Positions 44,673-53,159 of a stretch of 64,000 bases of DNA are shown piece after piece. The stretch comes from Pseudomonadota bacterium. Its GTDB lineage: Bacteria > Pseudomonadota > Alphaproteobacteria > Sphingomonadales > Sphingomonadaceae. The stretch lies in the NCBI GenBank assembly GCA_023394965.1, contig JAEWZX010000007.1, positions 124,001 through 188,000 on the forward strand. Reading direction: 5' to 3'. Position 1 is the stretch's first letter. Each line of letters begins with the position of its first letter. Position numbers and translations under genes: made by a program. Under the pieces are notes generated by a model. That model ran no database searches and was not told where the DNA came from. It worked only from the letters and a program-made list of their open reading frames with translations.

Positions 44673-46094
44673 CTAAGCGGTGCCACCCACCGTAATCCCA
44701 TCGATCAGCAGCGTGGGCTGCCCAACCCCTGCGGGCACGCTCTGGCCGCCTTTTCCGCACACGCCGACGCCTTCGTCCAGCGCCATGTCGTTGCCGATCC
44801 CGCGCACCTTGGTAAGCACGGTCGGCCCATCGCCGATCAGCGTCGCGCCTTTGATCGGGGCGACGACCTTGCCCTTTTCCACCTTGTAGGCTTCGGTGCA
44901 GGCAAACACGAACTTGCCGGAAACGATATCGACCTGACCGCCGCCGAAACTGGTGGCATAGATACCGTCGTCGACGCGGCTGAGCAGTTCTTCCGGATCG
45001 TCTTCTCCCCCTTGCATGAAAGTGTTGGTCATGCGCGGCATGGGGGCGTGCTCATACGACTGGCGGCGGCCATTGCCCGTCGCCTCCACGCCCATCAGAC
45101 GCGCGTTGAGCCGGTCCTGCATGTAGCCTTTGAGTATGCCGTCCTCGATCAGCACGGTTTCGCGCGTCGGCGTCCCCTCGTCATCGATGCTGAGCGAGCC
45201 GCGCCGATTGGCGATGCTGCCATCGTCGATCACGGTCACGCCGGGCGCCGCGACACGTTCGCCGATACGGCCTGAAAATGCACTGGTGCCCTTGCGGTTG
45301 AAATCGCCTTCCAGTCCGTGACCCACGGCTTCGTGCAGCAGAACGCCGGGCCAGCCCGGGCCTAGCAGAACGGTCTTTTCGCCAGCAGGAGCTTCCACGC
45401 TTTCAAGATTGACCAGCGCTTGCCTGACCGCCTCATCAACCGCATTCATCCAGCGGCCTTCGTCGAACAGCGTGTCATAGAGATAGCGGCCGCCAAAACC
45501 GAAGCTGCCGCTCTCCCGGCGGCCGTTTGCTTCCGCAACGATACTGACGTTCAGGCGCACCAGTGGGCGAATGTCGCGCGCGGTAAAACCGTCTGCGCGG
45601 ATGATGTCGATCGCACTCCAGCTGGCCGCCATGCTCGCAGTAACCTGCGCCACGCGCGGGTCCTTGGCGCGGGCAACGGCATCGATCTTCTCCAGCAGTG
45701 CCACTTTTTCTGCAAACGTCACGAGATCCAGCGGGCTGGCGTCGGTATAAAGGTGGCGATTGGTCCGTTCCGGTGGGGCCGAATGCGGGGATTTGGTTGC
45801 GTCCAGCAATTGCAACGTTTCGCCCGCGCGGGCGATGGCCCGGGCGCTGATTTCGTTGGCATGGGCAAAGCCAGTCGTTTCGCCGGAAACGCCGCGCAGG
45901 CCGAAGCCCGAATCGCGGCTGTAATCGGCAGTTTTCAACCGCCCATCGTCGAAGGCGAAGCTCTCGCTGGCCACGAACTGGAGATAGAGTTCGCCATCGT
46001 CGCAGGGCGCCAGCAGACGCGCGGTCAGCGCCTTGGCTTCCTCTGGATCTAGCTGGCTGTAGAGAAGGGCGTGTGGATCGTTCGCTGGCGTCAT
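44673..46094 (-). CDS. tldD: Metalloprotease TldD
   Basis: A 473-residue subunit of the TldD/TldE protease that degrades unfolded peptides and matures modified peptides. The zinc motif HEAVGHGLEGDF (HExxxH form) is at about residue 260, and the later Cys in GKFVFACTEAY is the third zinc ligand. The nucleotide-free central strands (VDDGSIANRRGSLSIDDEG) fit the family. The ATG at 46094 begins MTPANDP; a start 10 codons upstream is possible. The partner gene tldE/pmbA is not in the window, which is common in bacteria with unlinked genes. Confidence 0.94.
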   Translation of the reverse strand: MTPANDPHALLYSQLDPEEAKALTARLLAPCDDGELYLQFVASESFAFDDGRLKTADYSRDSGFGLRGVSGETTGFAHANEISARAIARAGETLQLLDATKSPHSAPPERTNRHLYTDASPLDLVTFAEKVALLEKIDAVARAKDPRVAQVTASMAASWSAIDIIRADGFTARDIRPLVRLNVSIVAEANGRRESGSFGFGGRYLYDTLFDEGRWMNAVDEAVRQALVNLESVEAPAGEKTVLLGPGWPGVLLHEAVGHGLEGDFNRKGTSAFSGRIGERVAAPGVTVIDDGSIANRRGSLSIDDEGTPTRETVLIEDGILKGYMQDRLNARLMGVEATGNGRRQSYEHAPMPRMTNTFMQGGEDDPEELLSRVDDGIYATSFGGGQVDIVSGKFVFACTEAYKVEKGKVVAPIKGATLIGDGPTVLTKVRGIGNDMALDEGVGVCGKGGQSVPAGVGQPTLLIDGITVGGTA

Positions 46095-46146
46095 GCTGCC
46101 CCATGTAGGGATCGCAGCCGACAAAGGCGAGGGGCCACAACCCGTG

Positions 46147-46407
46147 TTACCGGTGCCCCGGGTCGCTACCTTCGGAAATATCCATCAGTTGCGACTGGTC
46201 CACACCGTCGGCAGGTCCGCCTTCGAGAATGAAGCGCCGGTCGCAATATCCGCAGTCGACATAGCCATGCTCGTCGATCTCGAGATAGATTTTGGGATGA
46301 CCGAGCGCGGCGGGTTTATAGTTTGCGCCGGTACGGATGTCGGTCGCGCCGTCACACCACACGCGGTGCGTGGTGACCTTGGACAATTCGGGAGGAGGCA
46401 GGCTCAT
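46147..46407 (-). CDS. CHCC-type zinc-finger protein (NDUFS6-like)
   Basis: An 86-residue protein using ATG 46407 after a GA-rich upstream. The arrangement is CDG...HPKIYLEIDEHGYVDCGYCDRRFIL: one Cys, a His 25 residues on, then the C-x2-C pair, i.e. the CHCC zinc site of the NDUFS6 complex I subunit. In alphaproteobacteria such proteins are thought to be the ancestor of NDUFS6 and a component of NADH dehydrogenase. It is 52 bp before the tldD start on the same strand. Confidence 0.9.
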   Translation of the reverse strand: MSLPPPELSKVTTHRVWCDGATDIRTGANYKPAALGHPKIYLEIDEHGYVDCGYCDRRFILEGGPADGVDQSQLMDISEGSDPGHR

Positions 46408-46491
46408 GAAGGATGCCGATAATATGTGCACCGCGCCTACGCAAGCATTCGCCGCTTGTCGCACCCGTACGGTGCACCTAGGTCAGTCGTC

Positions 46492-47430
46492 ATGACCACA
46501 CCCCCTGCCATCCGTATCGACAATCTCGTCAAGCAATATGCTTCACCCGGCCCGGGCGAACCGCCCAAGCTCGCCCTGAAAGGTGTCAGTTTCGATGTCC
46601 CGCAAGGGGGGATCTTCGGCCTGCTCGGCCCCAATGGGGCAGGCAAATCCACTCTCATCAACATTCTTGCCGGATTGGTGCGCAAGACCAGCGGGAGCGC
46701 GGAGATCTGGGGGTTCGACATCGGCGACAATCCCCGCAATGCCAAACGTTCCATCGGGATCGTACCGCAGGAAATCGTCTTCGATCCGTTCTTCACCCCA
46801 TTCGAAGTGCTGGAGAACCAAGGCGGCTTTTACGGCATTCCCAAATCCGAACGGCGGAGCGAGGAACTGCTCAAGGCCGTCCACCTGTGGGACAAGCGCG
46901 ATGCCTATGCCCGCACGCTGTCGGGCGGGATGAAGCGCCGTTTGCTGATTGCCAAGGCAATGGTGCATTCGCCCCCGATTCTGGTGCTGGACGAACCCAC
47001 GGCCGGGGTGGATGTCGAGCTGCGCCGACAGTTGTGGGAACTCGTCACCGATCTCAACCGGCAGGGGGTGACCGTGGTGTTGACCACACACTACCTCGAA
47101 GAAGCGGAGCAGCTGTGCGATCGCATCGCCATCATCAATCATGGCGAACTGATCGCTGAAAAGCCAACTCGCGAACTGGTCGGGATGGCGCGCGAAAAGG
47201 TTGTCTCGATTACCGTCGACAAGGACCTCGGCGGGCCGATCATGGAAGAGGCTTTCACCAAAGCCGAAGTCGTCGAACCGCGCCGGCTGGAGATAACCTA
47301 TGATCGTGACAGGGCGAGCGCGGGGCAGGTGCTCGCGCTGGTTCAGTCACATGGCTATGCGATCGAAGATGTCACCACGCGCGAGGCAGACCTGGAAGAC
47401 GTATTCGTCCAGCTGACCGGCGCGGGGTGA
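46492..47430 (+). CDS. ABC transporter ATP-binding protein (ABC-2 exporter type)
   Basis: A 312-residue ATPase. The ATG at 46492 is used; in-frame codons upstream overlap the CHCC gene leader. Walker A GPNGAGKSTLINILAG is near residue 50, signature LSGGMKRRLLIAKAM near 145 and Walker B ILVLDEPTAGVD near 165; the VVLTTHYLEEAEQL switch region follows. The C-terminal 90 residues form the DrrA/NodI-like extension of exporters. No permease gene is next to it: the following gene is a small one on the other strand. It therefore works with a permease encoded elsewhere, or is an orphan. Confidence 0.9.
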   Translation: MTTPPAIRIDNLVKQYASPGPGEPPKLALKGVSFDVPQGGIFGLLGPNGAGKSTLINILAGLVRKTSGSAEIWGFDIGDNPRNAKRSIGIVPQEIVFDPFFTPFEVLENQGGFYGIPKSERRSEELLKAVHLWDKRDAYARTLSGGMKRRLLIAKAMVHSPPILVLDEPTAGVDVELRRQLWELVTDLNRQGVTVVLTTHYLEEAEQLCDRIAIINHGELIAEKPTRELVGMAREKVVSITVDKDLGGPIMEEAFTKAEVVEPRRLEITYDRDRASAGQVLALVQSHGYAIEDVTTREADLEDVFVQLTGAG

Positions 47431-47468
47431 TTGTGCCGTGAATATGGCCGGAACCGCGGTCCCGGCCC

Positions 47469-47657
47469 TTATCTGAAGGCGCGCGGCCCCAGGCCGGCAT
47501 CCTTGACCCGCTGCAGGCCCCAGTGATGCGGTTCGATTTCTTCCATCGGTGCCTTGCAATTGCGGCAGCGCCCGACCTGCTGACCGCCAGCGCGCTTTAC
47601 ATTCGTTTGATCAACGCTGTGCTTGCCTATGGCGCAGGCAATACGTCCCAGTCCCAT
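47469..47657 (-). CDS. Small conserved-type protein with C-x2-C
   Basis: A 62-residue protein from ATG 47657, beginning MGLGRIACAIGKHSVDQTN and holding VGRCRNCKAPMEEIEPHHW. The lone C-x2-C plus His looks like half of a zinc ribbon, so it may bind zinc as a dimer. A longer reading up to 47705 is less likely. The compact, charged nature and lack of any competing gene support a real small protein, but I cannot name a family. Confidence 0.65.
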   Translation of the reverse strand: MGLGRIACAIGKHSVDQTNVKRAGGQQVGRCRNCKAPMEEIEPHHWGLQRVKDAGLGPRAFR

Positions 47658-47906
47658 TAGCGACCCTTTACATCCCGTGTGACAATCCCCTGTCGATTCG
47701 CACATTAATGCAACAGGCGTATGACGTTAATCGCCCTGCGCCCAATGGTGGCTGGCGTGCCGCGAGTGTTGGCGCACGGCGGAATCGGTGGAGCATTGCT
47801 GCCATCTTTCAGGCGCAGCGCAGCGGCCCCGGGCGGACAATTCCATTGCGACATGGCATAGCGTGTTTTTCTTGCCGCCCGCACCATGGCCGGTCATGAC
47901 ACATGC

Positions 47907-49493
47907 ATGACCAAAACAGCTCACGACGTTCTTGTGATCGGTTCCGGCGCGGCCGGGCTTACTGCGGCACTGGCCCTGGCCGAGACGAAGAGAGTGCTGG
48001 TTCTCGCCAAGGGGCGGCTGGACAGCGGCTCCACCGCCTGGGCGCAGGGCGGCATCGCCGCCGTGCTGGATGCAGGCGATACGTTCGAGAACCATGTCCG
48101 CGACACGATGATCGCCGGGGCAGGGCTGAACGATCGGGAAACGGTGGAGTTCGTGATCGAGCGCGCACCGGAATCGATCGACCGATTGTGTGAACTGGGC
48201 GTTCCTTTCAACCGCGAGGAAGGCGATCTCCATCTGACGCGCGAAGGCGGCCATTCGCACCGCCGCATCGTCCATGTAAACGATGCCACCGGCTGGGCGG
48301 TGCAGGCCGCGCTGTTGAAGGCGGCGGAGGAAAATCCGAATATCACCCTGCTGCCGGGGCAGAGCTGCATCGATCTGGTCACCGGGCGGCACCAGGCCGA
48401 ATATTCGGGATCGGGGCGCGTCTGGGGTGCCTATGCGCTGGACGATGCCACCGGCGAGGTGGTGGCCCATCTGGCGCGGGCTACCGTTCTGGCGGCTGGC
48501 GGGGCGGGCCGCGTCTATCTCTTCTCCACTGCGCCACGCGGCGCGACTGGGGATGGTATCGCCATGGCCTGGCGGGCGGGCGCACGCGTTTCCAACATGG
48601 AAATGATGCAGTTTCACCCGACCTGCCTGTACAATCTCGAGGTCAAGAATTTCCTGATTACGGAGGCCGTGCGCGGCGAAGGCGGGCACCTGCTCAACCC
48701 GATCACGGGCGAGCGTTATATGAAGAAATACGATCCGGAACGAATGGAACTGGCCCCGCGCGATATCGTCGCGCGCGCCAATGACGACCAGATAAAGCGC
48801 TACGGGCTCGATTACGTCCATCTCGATATCAGCCATCAGCCGCCCGAATTCGTGATGGAACATTTCCCCACGATCCACGAAAAGCTGCTTGGGCTGGGGA
48901 TCGACATGACCAAGGGGCCGATCCCGGTGGTGCCCGCCCAGCATTATACCTGTGGCGGCGTGAAGATCGGGCTCGATGCCAGGACCGATCTGCCCGGCCT
49001 GTGGGCCGCGGGTGAGTGTACCGAAAGCGGGCTGCACGGGGCCAATCGCCTCGCGTCCAATTCGCTGCTGGAATGCTTCGTGTTCGGAGAGGCTGCGGCG
49101 AAAGATATCCTCGAATGCTGGGACCGGCTCGACGATCCGCCGGAAATCCTGCCGTGGGACGAAAGCCGGGTGACCGATTCCGACGAAGAAGTCGTCATCA
49201 AGCAGAACTGGACCGAAATCCGCCGCTTCATGTGGAATTATGTCGGCATCGTGCGCACGACCAAACGGCTGGAACGGGCCGCCCATCGCATCCGCCTGCT
49301 GCGCGATGAGGTGGAGGATTATTATGGCCATTTCCGCGTGACGACGGATCTGATCGAGCTGAGAAATCTGCTCGAATGCGCGGACCTGATCGTCAGCAGT
49401 GCATTGAAACGGCACGAAAGCCGCGGCCTGCATTTCATTCTCGATTATCCCGAAACCGACAGCGTGGGCCGGGACACGGTTCTCGTGCCCTGA
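47907..49493 (+). CDS. nadB: L-aspartate oxidase
   Basis: A 528-residue FAD enzyme that oxidises L-aspartate to iminoaspartate, the first step of NAD synthesis. Start ATG 47907 (MTKTAHDVLVIGSGAAG) places the Rossmann loop where expected; an ATG at 47886 would add seven residues. Other hallmarks are STAWAQGGIAA, GREGGHSHRRIVH-like active-site run (GGHSHRRI) and HQPPEFVMEHFPTI with the catalytic capping region. The C-terminal helical part ends near KRHESRGLHFILDYPE. The partner genes nadA and nadC are not adjacent in the window. Confidence 0.95.
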   Translation: MTKTAHDVLVIGSGAAGLTAALALAETKRVLVLAKGRLDSGSTAWAQGGIAAVLDAGDTFENHVRDTMIAGAGLNDRETVEFVIERAPESIDRLCELGVPFNREEGDLHLTREGGHSHRRIVHVNDATGWAVQAALLKAAEENPNITLLPGQSCIDLVTGRHQAEYSGSGRVWGAYALDDATGEVVAHLARATVLAAGGAGRVYLFSTAPRGATGDGIAMAWRAGARVSNMEMMQFHPTCLYNLEVKNFLITEAVRGEGGHLLNPITGERYMKKYDPERMELAPRDIVARANDDQIKRYGLDYVHLDISHQPPEFVMEHFPTIHEKLLGLGIDMTKGPIPVVPAQHYTCGGVKIGLDARTDLPGLWAAGECTESGLHGANRLASNSLLECFVFGEAAAKDILECWDRLDDPPEILPWDESRVTDSDEEVVIKQNWTEIRRFMWNYVGIVRTTKRLERAAHRIRLLRDEVEDYYGHFRVTTDLIELRNLLECADLIVSSALKRHESRGLHFILDYPETDSVGRDTVLVP

Positions 49494-49572
49494 CACGCCG
49501 ATTTTGCCGGAACCCATGGACAAGTCGGCGCGCTTGGGGTGAAGTCGTGTTCTGAAGAGGGGGAGAGGCGAC

Positions 49573-50466
49573 GTGCCACAGGTCACTGCAAACGGGATCG
49601 CTCTTCATTACGAGGAACATGGCGATTCCAGCGATCCAGCCATGCTGCTGATTATGGGCTTCGGCGCGCAGTTGACGCTGTGGCCCGACGAACTGGTCGA
49701 ACAGCTCGCAGCCCAGGGTTTTCGCGTTATCCGCTATGACAATCGCGACATCGGCCTCAGCCAGAAATTCGATGGGGTGAAGGCGCCCGGTCTCATCAAG
49801 CTGACGGTGCTGAACAAGCTTGGGCTGACCCCGCGTGTCCCATACACGCTGGCAGATATGGCAGCGGATGGTGTCGGGCTGCTGGATGCGCTGGGAATCG
49901 AACAGGCGCATATCGTTGGCGCGAGCATGGGCGGGATGATTGCCCAGCATATCGCTGCGAAATATCCGCAGCGTTGCCTCAGCTTTACCCAGATCTTCTC
50001 AACCACCGGCAATCCCGGATTGCCGGCTGCGAAGAAAGAGGCGCTGCGGGCACTGGTGACACGCCCGAAAAGCAGCGCGGAGGATGCCCTGGTCGAACAT
50101 GGCATCATGCTGGCGCGGACCATCGGTTCCCCCGACTATCCTTCCAGTGAAGAGCGTTTGCGGGGCCGTAGTTTGGCCGGAATACGGCGCAGCTATTATC
50201 CCGAAGGGCCGACGCGGCATCTTTCCGCCATCGTGGCCGACGGCGACCGTAGAGAGATGATCCGCACAATCGCCGTGCCCACGCTGGTTTTGCATGGCGA
50301 GGACGACCCGCTCGTCCCCTGTGACGGCGGGCGCGACACGGCGGCCTGCATTCCCGGCGCAAGATTGAAGACGATTCCCGGATGGGGTCACGATCTGCCC
50401 CTGGAACTGGTGGAAACACTGGCCCGCGAGATCGCTTCACACGCCAGCGAATCAGGCGCCAGCTGA
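49573..50466 (+). CDS. Alpha/beta-hydrolase
   Basis: A 297-residue enzyme with the GTG start at 49573 and a GGGGGAG site upstream. The oxyanion Gly run is LIMGFGAQ (residue 30), the nucleophile Ser is in VGASMGGMIA near 117, Asp in GEDDPLVPCDGG near 242 and His in PGWGHDLPLE near 272: a full triad. It is similar in layout to epoxide-hydrolase, carboxylesterase and lactonase families; the substrate is unknown. It stands alone between nadB and the nrdA region. Confidence 0.9.
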   Translation: MPQVTANGIALHYEEHGDSSDPAMLLIMGFGAQLTLWPDELVEQLAAQGFRVIRYDNRDIGLSQKFDGVKAPGLIKLTVLNKLGLTPRVPYTLADMAADGVGLLDALGIEQAHIVGASMGGMIAQHIAAKYPQRCLSFTQIFSTTGNPGLPAAKKEALRALVTRPKSSAEDALVEHGIMLARTIGSPDYPSSEERLRGRSLAGIRRSYYPEGPTRHLSAIVADGDRREMIRTIAVPTLVLHGEDDPLVPCDGGRDTAACIPGARLKTIPGWGHDLPLELVETLAREIASHASESGAS

Positions 50467-50751
50467 AGCTTCCTTCGCGGCTTGCGCTGCCACCGGGGCT
50501 GGGCGGATTGCGGCTTCCGCCCTTGCCGGGCCGATTCCATAATTGCGCGGCCAGATTCGATTGAATCACAAGCCAGCACTTTAGTTTTTGCCCGTAAAAT
50601 TTTTTACACGGATGCATTTTGGGGCTTGCGAAATGCCCGAGTCCAGCTTGGTCCACGCGTCGCCGCCTGATGCTGCGGCGCAGAGCCGGGGTCGGGCAGG
50701 CAATCCGATCCTAAAATTCGCCATCCCCCCTTGCGCCGGAGTCGCGTCTGA

Positions 50752-50767
50752 TTCACTATCTAGTGGT
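50752..50767 (+). promoter_or_regulatory. NrdR-like box of nrdA
   Basis: TTCACTATCTAGTGGT holds the palindrome CACTA-TC-TAGTG (50754-50765), which fits the NrdR box pattern (ACACWATATWGTGT-like). The same context, CTGATTCACTAT, occurs before nrdB at 54870-54880. A TTGCGC -35-like hexamer lies at 50731-50736, so the box overlaps the -10 region, the usual place for repression. The nrdR gene is not in the window. Confidence 0.65.
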
Positions 50768-50863
50768 CGATTGTCAGGGGGTACCCACAAGACCTAGCGA
50801 TGCGGACCTTTCTTCCCATATGGAGGGGGAAAGGGTTCCGCACCGGTCCACGAAGGGGAAATG

Positions 50864-50879
50864 GGGGTGATTTCACCCC
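50864..50879 (+). other. Leader hairpin 1 of nrdA
   Basis: GGGGTGA-TT-TCACCCC, a perfect 7-bp stem with a two-base loop; outer GGGA (50856-50859) and TCCC (50881-50884) could extend it past a bulge. It covers the alternative ATG at 50861, so it may limit starts there. Confidence 0.5.
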
Positions 50880-50939
50880 TTCCCATGGCTTGCGACACAG
50901 GGCGGGACGGCAGTTTGCTGGCTCGAAAACATGGCGAAT

Positions 50940-50959
50940 GGCAGGGTGTTCCCCCTGCC
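50940..50959 (+). other. Leader hairpin 2 of nrdA
   Basis: GGCAGGG (50940-50946) pairs with CCCTGCC (50953-50959) around a six-base loop, 30 bases before the chosen ATG at 50990. No T tract follows. Confidence 0.5.
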
Positions 50960-50989
50960 GGGAACCGAGCAGACGGAACGGCGGGCATC

Positions 50990-53017
50990 ATGGATTTCAA
51001 GGGCGGAGACGAAGCGGCGATGGGACTCGATCTGGACATGCAGGACACTTCCGAAGACACCGCGCCCGCATCAACCGACAAGGCGATCGATATGGCGAAG
51101 CAGGATCAGGGCAGCGAAGAACTCGTCGCTGAAAAGGCGGGGCAGGCGATGGCTGGTGCCATGGCCGAAGTCGCCAAATCCGCGGTCAAGGAAGACAGCA
51201 AGAAAGTGCTGGACCGTCGTTTCGATGTGAAGACCGACGATGGCCGCAACGATCTGTTGACCGAATTCGGCAAGGAAACGCTGGAAGATCGGTATCTTCT
51301 TCCGGGCGAAACCTATCAGGACCTGTTCGCGCGCGTTGCCGATTATTTCGCTGACGATGGCGATCATGCCCAGCGCCTGTATGATTACATCTCCAAGCTG
51401 TGGTTCATGCCCGCAACGCCGGTGCTGTCGAATGGCGGCACCACGCGCGGCCTGCCCATCAGCTGCTATCTGAACTCGGTTTCGGACAGCTTGGACGGCA
51501 TCGTCAACACGTGGAACGAAAACGTCTGGCTGGCTTCCAAGGGTGGTGGCATCGGCACCTATTGGGGCAATGTGCGCGGCATTGGCGAACCGGTTGGCCT
51601 CAATGGCAAGACCAGTGGCATCATCCCCTTCGTGCGGGTGATGGATTCGCTGACCCTGGCAATCAGTCAGGGCAGCCTGCGTCGCGGCTCGGCAGCCTGC
51701 TATATCGATATATCGCACCCCGAGATCGAGGAATTCCTCGAAATCCGCAAACCCAGCGGGGATTTCAACCGCAAGGCGCTGAACCTGCACCATGGCGTGC
51801 TGGTGACCGATGCCTTCATGGAAGCGGTCCGCGCTGGCGAGGAATTCGACCTCGTGTCGCCGCGTGACGGATCGGTCCGCAAGACCGTGGATGCGCGCAG
51901 CCTGTTCCAGAAGCTGGTCGAAACCCGTCTCGCCACGGGCGAACCCTATATCGTCTTCTCCGACACGGTGAACCGGATGATGCCCAAGCATCACCGCGAA
52001 CTGGGCCTCAAGGTGTCGACGTCGAACCTGTGCGCCGAAATCACCCTGCCGACCGGGATCGATCATCTCGGCAACGACCGCACGGCCGTGTGCTGCCTGT
52101 CCTCGCTCAATCTCGAAAAATGGGACGAGTGGAACGGCGACAAGCAGTTCATCGAAGACGTCATGCGCTTCCTCGACAACGTGCTGCAGGATTATATCGA
52201 CCGCGCACCCGATGAAATGGCCCGCGCCAGATATTCGGCCATGCGTGAACGCAGCGTCGGCATGGGCGTGATGGGGTTCCACTCTTTCCTGCAGTCCAAG
52301 GGCATCGGTTTCGAAAGCCCCATGGCCAAGGTTTGGAACCTGAAGATGTTCAAACACATCAGCGCCAAGGCCGAAGAGGCTTCGCTGGTGCTGGCGCAGG
52401 AACGCGGGCCTTGCCCCGATGCTGCGGAAACCGGCGCGATGGAACGCTTCAGCTGCAAGATGGCGATTGCCCCGACCGCGTCGATTTCGATCATCTGCGG
52501 CGGCACCAGTGCCTGTATCGAACCGATCCCGGCCAATATCTACACGCACAAGACGCTGTCGGGTTCGTTCATCGTCAAGAATCCCTATCTGGAAAAGATT
52601 CTCGACAAGAAGAGCAAGAATTCGACCAATATCTGGAATTCGATTCTGGAACGCGGCGGCAGCGTGCAGCATCTCGATTTCCTGACGCCGGAAGAAAAGG
52701 CCGCGTTCAAGACCAGCTTCGAAATCGATCAGCGCTGGCTGCTCGAATTCGCCGCCGATCGCGCGCCCTATATAGATCAGGCGCAGTCGCTGAACCTGTT
52801 CATCCCGGCCGATGTCGACAAGTGGGACCTGATGATGCTGCACTTCCAGGCGTGGGAAAAGGGCATCAAGTCGCTCTATTACCTGCGGTCGAAGAGCGTG
52901 CAGCGCGCCGGTTTCGCAGGCGGGGTGGAAGCCGACAATACGGCTGATGCCGCCAAATACGAACTGGCTGCGGGCGGCGAACAGACCGATTACGAAGAAT
53001 GTCTCGCCTGCCAATAG
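50990..53017 (+). CDS. nrdA: Ribonucleoside-diphosphate reductase, alpha subunit
   Basis: A 675-residue catalytic subunit (from ATG 50990; earlier in-frame ATG at 50861) that makes deoxynucleotides. The active-site Cys are found: C159 in GLPISCYLNSV, C348 in NLCAE (with N346 and E350), C369 in AVCCLSSLNL, and the C-terminal shuttle pair C671/C674 in CLACQ. The first 90 residues are a low-complexity Ala/Lys/Glu stretch, and no ATP-cone was recognised, so activity control by dATP through this subunit is likely lost. The C-terminal region is complete. The small subunit gene is 1.9 kb away, after a reverse-oriented GGDEF gene. Confidence 0.95.
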   Translation: MDFKGGDEAAMGLDLDMQDTSEDTAPASTDKAIDMAKQDQGSEELVAEKAGQAMAGAMAEVAKSAVKEDSKKVLDRRFDVKTDDGRNDLLTEFGKETLEDRYLLPGETYQDLFARVADYFADDGDHAQRLYDYISKLWFMPATPVLSNGGTTRGLPISCYLNSVSDSLDGIVNTWNENVWLASKGGGIGTYWGNVRGIGEPVGLNGKTSGIIPFVRVMDSLTLAISQGSLRRGSAACYIDISHPEIEEFLEIRKPSGDFNRKALNLHHGVLVTDAFMEAVRAGEEFDLVSPRDGSVRKTVDARSLFQKLVETRLATGEPYIVFSDTVNRMMPKHHRELGLKVSTSNLCAEITLPTGIDHLGNDRTAVCCLSSLNLEKWDEWNGDKQFIEDVMRFLDNVLQDYIDRAPDEMARARYSAMRERSVGMGVMGFHSFLQSKGIGFESPMAKVWNLKMFKHISAKAEEASLVLAQERGPCPDAAETGAMERFSCKMAIAPTASISIICGGTSACIEPIPANIYTHKTLSGSFIVKNPYLEKILDKKSKNSTNIWNSILERGGSVQHLDFLTPEEKAAFKTSFEIDQRWLLEFAADRAPYIDQAQSLNLFIPADVDKWDLMMLHFQAWEKGIKSLYYLRSKSVQRAGFAGGVEADNTADAAKYELAAGGEQTDYEECLACQ

Positions 53018-53159
53018 CAGGCGGCTGGGACACAGCAGAACAACCAGCGGCCGCCGTCCATTCCGGACTGGCGGCCGCAAGCTTATCCCGGTCATGTCGT
53101 TGGCAGCCCTGCTCCGGGCCAGCCGCTTCCGGCTTTGGCGGGCGATAGCCGCTAAGCTG

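Larger units (their letters stand above)
50467..50989. other. 523-bp intergenic region with nrdA promoter and structured leader
   Basis: Left part (50467-50730): no gene seen; a GCCGC/GCGGC hairpin at about 50660 and an AT-rich run near 50580-50610 are the only features. Right part: an NrdR-like palindrome at 50752-50767 with a TTGCGC -35 candidate at 50731, then a leader of roughly 200 bases to the ATG at 50990. The leader contains two strong hairpins: GGGGTGA/TCACCCC at 50864-50879 and GGCAGGG/CCCTGCC at 50940-50959. Alternative in-frame ATGs at 50861 and 51020 are possible. Confidence 0.6.

Noticed and set aside
47727..49586. 619-codon minus-strand frame
   Set aside because: Antisense to nadB, a well-supported enzyme; composition fits a shadow frame in GC-rich DNA.
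50790..50990. Cobalamin riboswitch in the nrdA leader
   Set aside because: GGGAA-like and GC-rich pieces recall the class, but no B12 box (AGCCAGGAGACCTGCC-like) can be placed in order, and the reductase is class I.
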